Shown piece after piece: positions 24,286-35,918 of a stretch of 64,000 bases of DNA. The translations under genes and the position numbers were made by a program. Location: positions 21,683,913 to 21,747,912 of the forward strand of contig OZ023210.1 in assembly GCA_963995525.1 (NCBI GenBank), read 5' to 3'. This stretch comes from Escarpia spicata (lineage: Eukaryota > Annelida > Polychaeta > Sabellida > Siboglinidae). The stretch's first letter is position 1. Every line of letters begins with the position of its first letter. The notes beneath the pieces were generated by a model. That model was not told the origin of the DNA. It worked only from the letters and a program-made list of their open reading frames with translations, and made no database searches.

Positions 24286-24538
24286 CTGTTAAGGAAACGA
24301 CACATCTAAATTAGGTTAACATGTATGCAATCATTTTTCATCGATTTTCAAAGGTCAAACTGGTAAGTGGCGTAAATATAATGTAAGATATTCTTTATTG
24401 TCTCAACTTAGAAAATGTGTCTTGAGGTAGAACATGTGACTGCATTATACCAAAAACTCTGCAATAAAACTGCAGATAAAATAAATAAATAAACATTATA
24501 GACATTGCATGCACATTACGTATTATGCTAAAGAATAC

Positions 24539-24613
24539 CTGCGTGTAATTATTATTATTATTAAGCACTTTCACCACTAAAACTGGCAGTGACAGTGCAA
24601 CAGCAAGCATCAT
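24539..24613 (-). other. Possible signal-peptide-like first exon (weak)
   Basis: An ATG ATG start on the minus strand encodes MMLAVALSLPVLVVKVL then a run of Asn and YTQ, followed by a GTATTC donor at 24538. The hydrophobic leader lies 250 bp upstream of orphan exon B of unit 5 and could mark the start of a separate gene for units 5-9. Against this, the donor leaves phase 0 while the next lectin exon needs phase 1, and the Asn run comes from an (AAT)n microsatellite. Chance is a real possibility. Confidence 0.2.
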
Positions 24614-25416
24614 GGTGAGTTAAGCTGTTGGACAATGGCACGAAGAAGTGATGTGTGCGGTAGCGTTTGCCAGATGGCAGGAGTTGAAATTCATCATGAA
24701 AACATGTTTTGTATCCAACATTATGAATTATTGAGCGCGTGATCAGAACCAGATGTTCGTTAGCTGCGATCGCAACGATAACGGAAATTCGTGTAATTAT
24801 GCCGAGTTAGCTGTCTTCGTAGAGCTTTCATATTACCTTAACATTGGAGGTGCATGCAGTTATTATGCTGGCAAGCACCAAGTTAAAGTTATGTGGCAGA
24901 GGGCACTAAAATTATTATACATACAGACGTTAAGGAAAACTTTACATCATTCGGAACAATGGTTGAAAACACACATAGCGTTGCGACAATTGTCGTCCAA
25001 GGAGAAGAAGAAGAATTTGTTTTTATTTGATCCAGACATTTGATGATACATACAATACATCCATGTCAAAAATAAAATTAAAATAATACAAATACATAAC
25101 CTTATGATAAACATGGCATAATGCATGGTAAATAAAAAAGTAGGGTCAGGAGATTCCTCTAAGACTGTAATAGTCGCTATCGAGGAGCCACCTTCTATGA
25201 TAAAAAATTTAGCTGGCTTAATACATCACCTGAATCAAATTAATACATCACCTGAGTAAAATAAAAATTAAAAATAAATGAAAAAGAACCCCCCCCAAAA
25301 AAAACCATGATATGAATATGAGCATGTATGTAATGTGAGCAAGTTTACATGATTATTGTGTTTGTCGTTTAGGCACTGTTTTGTACTGTATAAAATTGAC
25401 AGGTGGTTGTCGGTTC

Positions 25417-26790
25417 TTAATTTTGCATACATTTATTGCAATTTTGTCTTGTGCATGTTACCTGATAATTTTGTAGAAAATAAATGTTAACATACTTGGC
25501 AAATCCTTGTGAATTATGTGTACTAAGCTTTTCTTTGACTATATCGGGAATGTTATTTAGTAAAAGTGGCAAATTATGCCTAAGACATTTCTGTGCAAAT
25601 TCATGTTTAATTTTATAAGTGTATATTTTATTCTTAACTCTTGTATCATGATTATGTACTTCATAGTTAACCATTATCCTCCAGTTTTGTAAATAAACTG
25701 GTAAGTCATTGTGTAAATATTTATAGTAAAATTTTAATTGTTGTAATTTAAGGATGTCGTCTACTTTTAACAAGTTTAGTTTTTTGTGAAGTGGTTCTGT
25801 GTAGGAAATAGAGTTACTTAAGGTAATAATTCTCAGGGCTTTTTTGTAGTTTAATTTTTCTATTTGGTTGTGCCATGATGCAATAATTAACGTGTGGGCA
25901 CTATTAAAGAATTAGATGATATTATTTTAATATGAAAAGATAACACGTTTCAATTAGTTGAAAATGCAAATTTTTTAGAACAAGCATTTCATAGTTTTTC
26001 AGTCTGTTTTGTCCAGTTTAGATTTGTATCTATAATTAAACCCAAAAATGTAATTCCTTGAATTGTCTATCTTCAGAGTGAGTGTCTGTATATTTTTCTT
26101 TGACTTTTGAAATGTCATGTATTTAGATTTTGCCATGTTTAGCGATCATTTATTTATTTTGAGCCATTCATTTATTAAAAAAAGTTCTTCATTTATTAAA
26201 GGTTCTAATTTTTCGTCATGTGTGTTATCGCTGAAAGTGTTTAATGTACTTGATAGAGTTGTATCATCGGCATAAATTATAAAATAAAAAAATGACTGGC
26301 TTGTGTAAAATCATTGATGGATATGATGAATAACAGGGGTCCTAAGATTGAACCTTGTGGTACACCTGTAGTTATTTACGATTTGTTAGATAACTGCTGA
26401 ATAAGTTCAGATTTGTTCCATGTATACCAAAATATTTCAATTTGTCAATTAAAATTAAATGGTCAATGGTATCAAAGGCTTTGGATAGGTAAATATTTAT
26501 GGGTATTTCATCCTTATCCAGTTGGGTTATTATTCTATCTTTTAATTCTAGAGCCGCGTATTCAGTTGAGTGTTTAGGGTGGAATCCATACTGATGGTCA
26601 AACATATTAGTACTTTTGAAATAGCTGGTAGAAGAGATATAGGCCTATAAATATTGACTACTGTTGGCTCACCTTTTTATAAACTGGAATTACCTTACGA
26701 AGTTTTAGTTTATCAGGGAATATCCCTGTGTTTAATACTTGATTTGTTATAAAGATTTGGTTAGTGCATGTTCAAGCCTTTTTAACGTGG
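25417..26790 (-). pseudogene. CR1/L2-group LINE, reverse transcriptase fragment
   Basis: Minus-strand pieces in order: VIPVYKKGEPTVVNIYRPIS, LLPAISK, MFDHQYGFHPKHSTEYAALE, KAFDTIDHLILIDKL, GVPQGSILGPLL-like text around 26340, and a YADDTT catalytic box at 26263-26274. After these come KSKYMTFQKSKKN and the C-terminal DILKLQQLKFYYKYLHNDLP. Many frameshifts and stops. The same family is represented at 37.1-38.4 kb (minus) and 57.1-58.3 kb (plus). It inserted in the large gap between exon B of unit 4 and exon B of unit 5. Confidence 0.8.
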
Positions 26791-27637
26791 TATACAGAAC
26801 ATATTTAAGTTAAAGACATGCAAGTACTTAACAATCGAAAGACAGTACGAAACGTAGGTAGGTAACATCTAGTCAGCAATACTTCTCATTTATCCATACC
26901 GAGTTACAGCTAATTAACCATGAGTTTTTAGCCGAAGTCTCGGACGGCAAGTTAGCGAAATATTATCCTATCAGCTTTGTGCTATTAATTTCCTTGTAAT
27001 GTTTGACCAAATGCTCCTGGACTATCAACGCCTCTATCTTGAGATGTTTGTAAACAGTAATCATGGAATTTGTAGAAGATGTAGACACTGTACAGATTAT
27101 CTGTGCAAAAAGAATGTCAGAGAGAAGTACAATGGGTTTACCAGCTGCACGGGAATGGATTTTGTTGTACCTGTTCAGGGGGGTTGCTGGCTCTGCGGGA
27201 TGGGGATCTTGGTGGGTTCACTATTTCAAAAGGCTGTAGAGTTGTAGTGACGGAATGTAATGTTTGTGTTTATTATCCTAATGATAATAACGCCATCTAC
27301 AAATATTAATTTCTTTCAAAAGAAGCAATGTCATTTTACACTATTTGTATATAATAGTGGACAGGGTTGTTGCGTAAACTAGGCTAGTTACCAGTTACAA
27401 GTTAACTATACAGGCAGGCTGCAATAAGATTGGATTGGCTCAGTTAAAAATGCACTGCATTTTTGGGGGTCTATTCAATCTTCAGAATTATGCCAACAAA
27501 AACCTTTGTGCACAAAATGTGACGTATTCCAGTGAACAATATTTTGGGAGTTCTCCTTTAAGATTTAATTTAGAGATACCTATTGGCATATACGTTGCTT
27601 TATCTGGAAACATTTTCTTTACTGCTATCTTACATAC
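26791..27637. other. Intronic DNA, no gene seen
   Basis: Roughly 850 bp. Two overlapping plus-strand ORFs at 26999-27309 (82 and 68 codons) have no recognised domain. The 27435-27812 ORF is antisense to a lectin exon. Nothing supported. Confidence 0.45.
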
Positions 27638-27844
27638 CATCAATTCCGTATACTTCCACTTCGCAAAGATGCATTGGTTCGACAGTAGTGTCATACTTTC
27701 TGAGCCTGATAATATTGCCAAATGCTCCGGGCCGACAGGGGGTCAGCCTAGTCTCGCCGTCTTTCATAGCAGTCCCAATGAATTCACATATCGAAACTGT
27801 AGTCCCCACTAGTGCTTCTATGACGACGTTATGGAACCTATACC
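27638..27844 (-). CDS. F-type lectin exon B, unit 4
   Basis: 207 nt, phase 1 at both ends: ATCAG acceptor, GGTATGT donor. It encodes GYRFHNVVIEALVGTTVSIC, then GTAMKDGETRLTPCRPGAFG, NIIRLRKYD and HLCEVEVYGIDG. Together with 31945-32172 it completes RADNNGYR, an intact RxDx4R motif. Cysteine positions match the other 5' units. The 4.1-kb intron to its exon A contains the 2.6-kb inverted-repeat element. Confidence 0.88.
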
Positions 27845-29121
27845 CTGATTGCAATACAACATTCATTATACACCAAGTAAAACACGTGCGATAGATAATA
27901 AATAAAGTTATATATCAAAGTGTTGCACATAGGCAACTTTGGACTAACGTTTAAATGGAAGCAAAGACTACGTGTTGTTGTTATGCACCTGGAAGAGTAG
28001 GTATACAAGCTAATCGCTAACAATTGCAATCACATTTTTCACATTACTCAGCAGGTGGTTTAACAATGGAATATTCTGATACAATCTCCGACATCCCGAA
28101 GCCTGACATTTTGCTCGTGATGCGGAGGCTTGGCCAATAAACGAGTAGTAGTTTGTTTACTGCGAAGTTAGGACATGGATTCCTTCAACGTAATCACATC
28201 ACATGGTTGTATAGTTGTCGGTGGACCTTTACAAGGTCGGTTAGCAATTAAACGTGATTTTACAATACGCAAGAAGCTATGTGGCACTTAGTCCACTACA
28301 AAATCAGCATTGACAGTGAGCAAAAGTTGCCTGGTTTCCGAACGGGCAAGATGATCGCACGATATAAATGACGGCGTCACGTTGCGCCTGCTCTAATCAT
28401 GGTCAACAGTTATTACAACGACCATATTTTGTGAATAATCGAATGAAATAATTTCTATATTGCATAATAAAGAGTTTAGAAAGCTAAATCGATAACGTTA
28501 TCGGCAGGCATACAATTGGAATGTTTATAAACAGATGTTTATTACATGGGCGATAATGCCACACTTTAATTAGCACAGGCTATTGTGTGAGGTTGTGAAT
28601 TTTTCTGATGTGTTATATTAACAATCCAAGATTGAATATGGCTAACGTCAACATAATAGCTAGTTGTGATTGTTCCTTTTATTGTTTGAGTTTGTTAACC
28701 AAACATAATATTTGTTTTCCAATAAAAAATGATGTTGTTGAAGCAGGAACTTGTCACAGTTTACTGGCCAAAATTGCAGGGTCTGTGAAATACGCAAGCT
28801 GTGCAAGTTTTTCCTAATACAATGCTGGCGAGAATCGTTGCAGATGATTAGTCTGCATTAACGTTTATGTGTTTAATCCCCAAAATGCCTTTGGTTCCTT
28901 TTAAAACACACATTATTATACGAGAAACACTAAAATCTCTCACATACGATCACAATCAATTACAATTATGCAAGCTGCTGCATAGTACGTATGCTAAAGT
29001 GCAAGGCATACAATACCAATTTACATCAACTGATGTACGTGAGTATAATATTAATTCACCACAATTTGTTTTAAAACGAATTAAACGTGTAGGTAAGTAA
29101 CCCACCATCATATATATATAT
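27845..29121. other. Part of the unit-4 intron, no gene seen
   Basis: AT-rich. 28945-29060 shares TACGATCACAATCAATTACA-like and TTTACATCAACTGATGTACG-like text with 35620-35710 and 51390-51500, which are introns of units 3 and 2, so it is part of the duplicated unit backbone. No gene. Confidence 0.5.
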
Positions 29122-31706
29122 ATGGTATATTCCCACGAAACGTTGACAAACAGTTTCCAGGGCTATAACTCATTTAATATACTAGTTGGAAGGCTGGAAC
29201 GATGCTGTACGCATGCGTCTTCGTTTGGGACTTTCTGGGGAACCCTACTTTTGTATATGTACCATGGAATCTCTGAAAATTGTCCCCAAAAAATGGGTAA
29301 TTTCTGCTCTATTTTAGTGAAATATATGCCATCAGTACTTTAAAACGCATTGTATTATTCTAACAACATATGCAAGGTACACAGTTATGTTTGGCTATGA
29401 AGATCGATGTTTCAGGCATCATTGATCAAAAAATAAAAACTTCAGATCAAAACCCTGATTTCTCCTGTTTATTTTCATGTTGGGGAACTTTTATGAAACC
29501 GTCCGTCTGCAGTCATTCATATAGGAAAATGCAGTACAACTGTTCATTAAATAACACAGATTTCTCACTCAACGTGATGCCACAGCAGGATACATAGGTC
29601 CTGTGCTGTTTTAAACCAAAACTGTTGGCTAATAAATTGTGTTGAGCGACGAAACCGATTTGGGGAAGTTTTTCATGAAACTATACGTCACAAGTTTGAA
29701 TACGCATTGTAAGTAGAGATTTGTAGATACATTTCCCTTCGATTTATTTTGCTTTTACGGGTCTTTGCAACCGTACGTCTCCCGAAACCGTACGTCGGCT
29801 CTAACTGCCAGTTGGTTCATCACCCCATTTATCGTTATTTTCTGGAATCAGATGACGCCAAGCGAAAACAGAAGTTCGGTACCGAACATGGCAAGCCCAA
29901 TATGTTGATCACAAGGGCAGAGTCTTCAAGAAGGTGAAACTAACTAACTAAAAGTTGTATAAAGTAAAAGAGACTTCACAGACCAACTGATATCCGGCAT
30001 GGCCGAATTCCGTGAGCACTGTCACCGGGTGACCATCCAAAATCACCAGATCCGCACCTTGAAGCACTCCATGGCGGAAAAGACGAAGGCAACGGTCCAG
30101 ATGGACTATGCTGAAAATTGGGTGTGCAGATACCAGGACACAATAATGGCAGTGTACTATGTCAAGTCCCAGGTAACCATTCACCCAATGGTGGTACACT
30201 TCAAGCAGGACGGCAAGCTTTGTACCAAGAGCTACTTGTAGATTACAAGTGTCACTGCTCACACTGTTGAAGGAAGTCAATGAAATCCTTCCGGAACTGT
30301 TGACTCTGCACTTCATCACAGACTCACTAACTTCACCGTACCGGAACCGCAGAATATGTGCCCTAGTAGCAACATTTATATCACTGTTCGGTCTTTGAGC
30401 TTCGTGCACCTGACTTGGAGGCTGGCCACAGGAAAGGCCCCTGTGACGGAATGGGTGGTGGCATGAAAAGGAAGACTGACAACCTGGTGAAGGCTGGAAG
30501 AGTAATCACCACGAGCTAAGAGTTCTGCCACGCAAAATCGTGCTAGTTACACGACCATGACTCTCGTGGAGGTAACACTCGAAGTCATCCAGGACTGCAA
30601 GGATGATATCGAAACATGGAATGTTCCAGAAGTCCGTGGCATAATGTCTGCCCGTGTTGTTGTTTCATTAATTGTTCTTCAAATTACCTTTCGACACATT
30701 ACAAAAGTGGTCGGTTAGACTTTAAATAAATAACGTTATGAAAGCATTGTATTAATGTTCTACTGTTCAATATATTAATAACATGATAAGAATGATTGAG
30801 AAACACAAATATGGAACACTCACATGAAAGGTTTTACATTTACGCTTGGGTATGTACGTAAACAGAGTTTAAGTAAAACGTGGTCAAATAATAAAAAATA
30901 CTCTATTCTACTGAAACCGTACATAGGCATGAAACCGTACGTCTCCGACAGTTTCTTAACCCATACCTCAATACTTTTGCAAAGTATATGAAGTAACATC
31001 AGCGCTTGGTATCTGTAACCTTTGTACAACCAATTTAAATACTTAAATCACGACCTTTTGACAGTTAATACACAATACGCATTATAAGAGGAGGTACATG
31101 AAACCGTACGTCTCCAGTTCTTAAAACAAGTTAGAGTTGTCCAGTGGTCTCGCCAGTAATTTACTCCTTGTACTGAAAAGTATATTATATGAAACCGTAC
31201 ACCTGCAAATTCTAAACTGTCTACACATTGATAGTTATAAATCAGTGTCAATAAGGTATACCCTGTTGAAAAGCTCAATGTGTATACATTGCCATGAATG
31301 AATTTTAAAGATAACACATGCATTCCCCTTGTAGTGGTAATATGTAACAGAAAGTCACCTTTATAAAACGTCAAGTCTGAGAGAAATTTCTTACTGAATT
31401 TAAAACACGCATGCGTTTTACATACATTGAAAATGAAATATCACAGGTAAATGTGAGATGAAATAGTTGTAGCAGTTTCCAAGTAGAGGGACTTGTGTGC
31501 AGACGTATGGTTTCAGAACTTAAACACTTGCTATTTCTATTAGCTGTCAAATGCTCAATTTGAGGATTTAACTTGCCCAATCTTATTCTCCGATTACCTC
31601 AAAATGTTCTTTTCGTACTACAGAAAACACAACTTGATACGCATGTTTATTTTTGCCCCCCCCCCCCAGGAACACCATTTGTCAACGTTTCGTGGGAATC
31701 GACCAT
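29122..31706 (+). mobile_element. 2.6-kb DNA transposon with 29-bp terminal inverted repeats and internal GAAACCGTACGT repeats
   Basis: The left terminus (29122-29150) begins ATGGTATATTCCCACGAAAC and ends GTTGACAAA. The right terminus (31678-31706) is its reverse complement with two mismatches in 29 positions. Both ends abut (TA)n runs, so a TA-type target duplication is possible but cannot be proven. Nine copies of an about 18-bp motif around GAAACCGTACGTCTCC lie in two clusters: 29491-29512, 29673-29693, 29766-29782 and 29783-29799 on the left; 30911-30928, 30929-30951, 31098-31115, 31189-31207 and (inverted) 31501-31516 on the right. They bracket a broken transposase-like gene (29999-30720). 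The superfamily is not one I can name. Confidence 0.75.
29999..30720 (+). pseudogene. Broken transposase-like gene of the inverted-repeat element
   Basis: An open frame from 29999 to 30241 encodes FREHCHRVTIQNHQIRTLK, MDYAENWVCRYQDTIMAVYY and VTIHPMVVHFKQDGKLCTKS. After stops and shifts the text continues with LHFITDSLTSPYRN (about 30311-30345), HRKGPCDGMGGGMKRKTDNL (about 30426-30480), VKAGRVI and DDIETWNVPEVRGIMSA. I recall the block set (D)xAENW/Y, TDS, HGKGPxDG from uncharacterised invertebrate multi-copy proteins. The spacing of acidic residues would suit a DDE-type nuclease, but that role is inference. His-Gly-Lys is mutated to His-Arg-Lys here. There are at least three disruptions. The minus-strand 153-codon ORF over the same region is a shadow. 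Confidence 0.6.
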
Positions 31707-31944
31707 ATATATATATATATATATATATATAATTCTCACAGTGTTCAGTAAGAATACATAAATGAAATGTTCTACAAAGACAATTCTTTTTATCTCCACA
31801 CAATTTTTTCAAACTTTACTGCTTCATTTGTATATTAGGACGCTTGAAATTATAGTACTGACCCGTCTGTGTCTTCCATTACGACATTTAACGCCAACAC
31901 GTATCTAGCAAGTTCAGCTAAGTTATCATCAAATTCAAACTCAC

Positions 31945-32172
31945 CGTTATTGTCTGCTCGGTTAGTTAAGATCACCTTCTTGATCAAGTAGACTGCTTGC
32001 AGATCCACCTGCCACCAGGGACCCTTTTCCGCATTTGTATGAAAACAGCCCTTTTTGTTAAACACGGGGCTTTTAAGGCCATCCACTCCTCTAGAGGGAC
32101 TGCACTCTGCAAGCTGCGAGGACATGCTTGCAGGCTTCTTATAAGCCAGATTAACTGTTGCATCCATCGTTA
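31945..32172 (-). CDS. F-type lectin exon A, unit 4
   Basis: 228 nt with a GTTGCAG acceptor and a GGTGAGT donor, phase 1. It encodes VNLAYKKPASMSS, GVDGLKS, GCFHTNAEKGPWWQVDL and AVYLIKKVILTNRADNNG. His (CFHT), Arg and Asp are all present, with 26 residues between His and Arg, the spacing of the classical HX26RXDX4R/K fucose-binding motif. With 27638-27844 this is the best-preserved ligand site in the window. Confidence 0.9.
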
Positions 32173-32215
32173 CTGCAACACATTGAGCATCACTTTAAAG
32201 CATGCTTGTGTGTGA

Positions 32216-32330
32216 ATGAGTGAGTGAGTGAGTGAGTGAGTGAGTGAGTGAGTGAGTGAGTGAGTGAGTGAGTGAGTGAGTGAGTGAGTGAGTGAGTGTA
32301 TGTGTGTGTGTATGTTTGTGTGTGTGTGTG
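32216..32330. repeat. (GAGT)n tetranucleotide array followed by (TG)n
   Basis: About 21 tandem GAGT units, then TATGTGTGTGTG. Thr-His-Ser-Leu repeats on the minus strand are an artefact of this array. It lies just upstream of exon A of unit 4. Confidence 0.95.
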
Positions 32331-33984
32331 CGCACGGGTATGTGTGTGAATCTAAATCAACTGAATAAAAAGGCTTATATCTAAACATGTTCTGCTCTTA
32401 CAGTTCAACTAATTACTATTTTATTCTTTCTTTTTATATATAACTAATATCGTATATGCACATTCTTTCTGTAGTACCATATTCTGTTAAAATAGGTTAG
32501 AGTCCAAAACAACACGTTGCTAGACATGTCTTAATTAAAGTGCCTTAACTTGAGTTGTTTACTAACTATAAACCCGACATTATTGGAAAATGCAAATTGT
32601 CCGAAATTCTTTAATGATAGGGATTATGTATGCCTTTGTTATTTTATACACCAACGATAAAAATGTGATCACCCATTGTTAAGGCTAGAAGCAACAGAAA
32701 CGTGCTTCATGAAAGACAGGTCAGGGGAAAATAAGCTGTGGTCGAAAAAAGTAAATTTCTTACGGTCTAGTATAAGCTTGGGCAAGAATTTTTCAGTGAA
32801 ATTGACTTACTTCAATTCGTACTCCAGTACTTGCGATTATATGTATTGACATTAAATTTGCACCACTACAAATGTTGTTTATTCATACGTAAAATGTTGG
32901 TATGATAACTCAAATACTACGAGGTCAGTAGGCTTCCAAAACAATCCATGAATCAACGATCTACAGGCCGTGGAGACATGCTGCCTGTGCTAAGACGCTA
33001 TGTTGTTACGCTGGCGCTGAGCGTAACACGGCGCTCCGGTCAAGTCGAAAAATTAACCGTAAATCATGCTTCTTCATAGACCTCGTGCCGCGTAAATTTT
33101 AGTCAAAATAAAATTTATATTTATGAGGAATGATAGTTCGACTGAACAGTGATAAGCACTCGTCCGAACGAAGAAAAATGTGCCATGCGAATGTAACATA
33201 AGCCTATCCGTAGCTGTCAGCTTCTGTTAATAACTTCACTATTTCACACCAGATCGACTAGTGCTTATCACTAATCGATTCGGCATTTAATTTGGAATCA
33301 AATAAATGTTGTTTTGTAAAAATTACATTTAATTTGTTGCCGCGCCGACACTTAAAAGGTGAAAGATTTGCGAATTGTACCCGAGTATCGACGCTTAGCG
33401 CGGCTTCGGTAGCTCGCTCGCTACTCGAGCAGCTAGTAAGTTTCTAATATTAAATTGGATGCGTATGCACGATATTTCGGCATATTGTGGTTCCTAACTG
33501 CAAACACATATGATCTACACAACAAATAATATTGTATTGATACCTTGTAGCCAATAATTTGAGTATTTGTTTACCGTTAAAAGTGGATATCCCATCGCAA
33601 TAAAATAGATTGATCCATACAACCTTAGCAGTGGACGCTAGTACAAGTCGATCTTTGGTGTGAGGGGCGGGCGATGCCCTTCGTTAACTGACATTTTGCC
33701 AAACATTCTTTGTGCTTTTTTTGCCGTTTGTTATCCCACTTTACATGATCGGATATGTTTTATGTATACTTAATACTGTAACATATATGTGTTATGTTAA
33801 ACATTATTGGGGAATTAAGAAATATAGTAAATAACAGGAATGTCGGCAAACGGAGCTGCTGCGTCCATGTCCGACCGACGAGAATATGTTGGCGTGTCGT
33901 TGCTATTTAGGCGTACTTTCAAATTGCATTTACGGCCTGCGGATACACATGGGAAATCGTAGTTATTATATAATATATATTTAA
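32331..33984. other. Intronic or intergenic DNA, no gene seen
   Basis: No ORF of interest. Two small structures: a perfect 8-bp stem with a 7-nt loop at 33006-33028 (GTTACGCT/AGCGTAAC), and an inverted pair AGTGATAAGCAC / GTGCTTATCACT at about 33149 and 33263. Both could arise by chance. The 33000-33450 stretch is richer in CpG than its surroundings. Confidence 0.4.
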
Positions 33985-34295
33985 CAGCTTCTTCGCATTC
34001 TGCTTCTCTTTCTAATTGTTCTCTTTCTCTTTCTAATCATAAGCCTGGATAAATTATTTTATATATATATATATATAATTTAACTCCACCTCCCTTTCTT
34101 CCTATTCTATCTTTCCTAAACATTACATATCCTGTCAGTCTCAATTCGGCATCTGATATATCGGTGGTGGTCCAGTATTCGGTTATACCTATGATGTGAG
34201 GGTCAATAGATTCTATCATAATGTTTAGTTAATGTCTTATGTTTACTATATTCCTTGCATTTAAACAAACACATTTATATCCAGCTTCAGAATAA
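33985..34295 (-). pseudogene. CR1-like LINE, endonuclease 5' fragment
   Basis: Minus-strand text (DPHIIGITEYWTTTDISDAE, RLTGYVMFRKDRIGRKGGG) is nearly the same as 54830-55085 in the long CR1-like element. The nucleotide match runs from ACAGCTTCTTCGCA to ACACATTTATATC(C/A)AGCTTC. It is a short dead fragment of the same family, interrupted by a (TA)n run near 34061. Confidence 0.8.
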
Positions 34296-35299
34296 TAATA
34301 ATTATCCGGGTGGCCGTCGGCGAGGGCGCCTTATAACTACTGTATATGTTATATGTCGAATTAAAGCAAAGATAATATCATATAATAAAGTAGTGTCGAT
34401 GGTGGAATGCAACGCGGCCGAGATCAACGACAATAACTTTGATAAGAACGCATGTTGGTTGTTCCTTTTGGTATGTGACCAAATAATTTTGAAATGTACG
34501 CTAATGTATTTTAAAGCGAATATCAAAATTTACAAAGAAACAGTGTTTGTGTTAAATACGCGATTACAGATAGTTTTAATTTAATATTATTTTGTAAATA
34601 AAATAGTTACACTTATACAAAGTCAACTATATTTCTTATAGAACTTAACTCTCTAACTAAGGTACATTAGAAATATCCCAGTAATGTAATTACTTTATTA
34701 TGTTGTAAAGATTGTTTTGGTTTCAGGTCCAGAACAGTTTTAATGTTGACAATTTTCCCTGACTCATGGTGAGCAGGGAAATGAAACCCATACACAAAAA
34801 GTCAGATAAAACCAAACAACATGACATAGCTCAATGGAACTTGTTTTAATGTCCACATATCAAATTTACCTTCCAGGTGTTCATATTTTGATTTGCCTGA
34901 GTTATATTGTTCAATTTTGTACTTGTATCCTGGTGGTAAACTGCCAAAACTGCCAAAACAACACATTTCCTCATTTTGAAAACATGATATCTCGAAAAAT
35001 ATCATTCACATCCATCTCATATTATGCGAACTAATTGTATATGTTGTTGTCCTTGGACAGGTGTAATATTATGAAATTCAAGATAATAATTAAAAAGTCA
35101 TATTATGTCACAAATGGCATTTTTTGTAATAAAATGCTTGCCCGATTGTATCTAGTAGCCGGGCTACGAGGACGCGCACCGTAACTGTTGCAAGTCAGAC
35201 AAACGCGGTTTGTTAGGGCACTGATTCAGCCAGCTGACAACGCCACTAGAAGATGAGTTGCCAGGACTATACTCATAAAATAATTGCTACCTTACGTAC
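34296..35299. other. Intronic or intergenic DNA, no gene seen
   Basis: Two overlapping ORFs on opposite strands near 34255-34584 have no recognisable domain. The rest is AT-rich and without coding character. Confidence 0.45.
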
Positions 35300-35509
35300 C
35301 ATGCGGGGTCCCGTATACTTCCACTTCACAAAGTGTGAGGACTTCACTCTTAAACGCAAACTGTAAGATCCTGATGCCATTGCCGACTGCTCCTGGTTTA
35401 CAGAGGATTAGCCTAGTCTCGCCTTCTTGCAGAGCATCAACTATCGTTGCGCACGTCGAAGCTTTGTCTATTAGCATTGCTTGTATGTGGACATGATGAA
35501 GCCTTTTCC
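35300..35509 (-). CDS. F-type lectin exon B, unit 3
   Basis: 210 nt, phase 1 at both ends: CCAACAG acceptor, GGTACGT donor. It encodes GKRLHHVHIQAMLIDKASTC, then DALQEGETRLILCKPGAVGN, GIRILQFAFK and LTLCEVEVYGTPHG. With 35919-36146 it gives RADNWGKR, an intact RxDx4R/K. It is similar to B1 (61266-61472) in the KASTCA segment. Confidence 0.88.
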
Positions 35510-35918
35510 CTGTTGGCAACATAATAGTAACTATATTGTAAAAAACACTGACTATTTAGTACTTCGGCGTTTAGAGACATCATTACAATGGGAGAAACAG
35601 TGATGATGTAGACGACAAAACCAACTACAACTATGAAGGTTGCTATTAGGCTTTTGATTTATGCAATTATTACAGTAAGCAATTACCGTACCAGCAATGC
35701 AACAATTTACATCGGCTGATATACGCGGGGTACATATTATGTCGACCATGTACACGTGTTGTATTAAAACAAATTGAGAGTTTAGGAAAGATATATGAGG
35801 TATTGTACTTACATTAAACGCTTCCTAACGACATTTTGCTCATACAATGACTACTTGAAACTTTAATTAGACGAAATATGGTATTGTATGTCAGCGACAC
35901 GTATTTGGATTAACTCAC
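35510..35918. other. Unit-3 A/B intron, homologous to the unit-2 intron
   Basis: 409-bp intron. 35590-35720 and 35830-35918 align with 51370-51515 and 51590-51662 (for example AACAAAACCAACTACAA, TGCAATTATTACAGTAAGCA, GACACGTATTTGGA). The match shows that units 2 and 3 are a relatively recent duplication that included intron sequence. Confidence 0.7.

Noticed and set aside
27435..27894. Plus-strand ORFs of 125 and 103 codons
   Set aside because: They run antisense to lectin exon B of unit 4.
29948..30409. 153-codon minus-strand ORF
   Set aside because: The opposite strand carries the ordered AENW/TDS/HRKGPCDG blocks of a transposase-like gene. The minus frame shows no motif.
33006..33028. 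Perfect 8-bp hairpin GTTACGCT/AGCGTAAC
   Set aside because: Too short, with no U-tract, gene context or conservation. Expected by chance in 64 kb.
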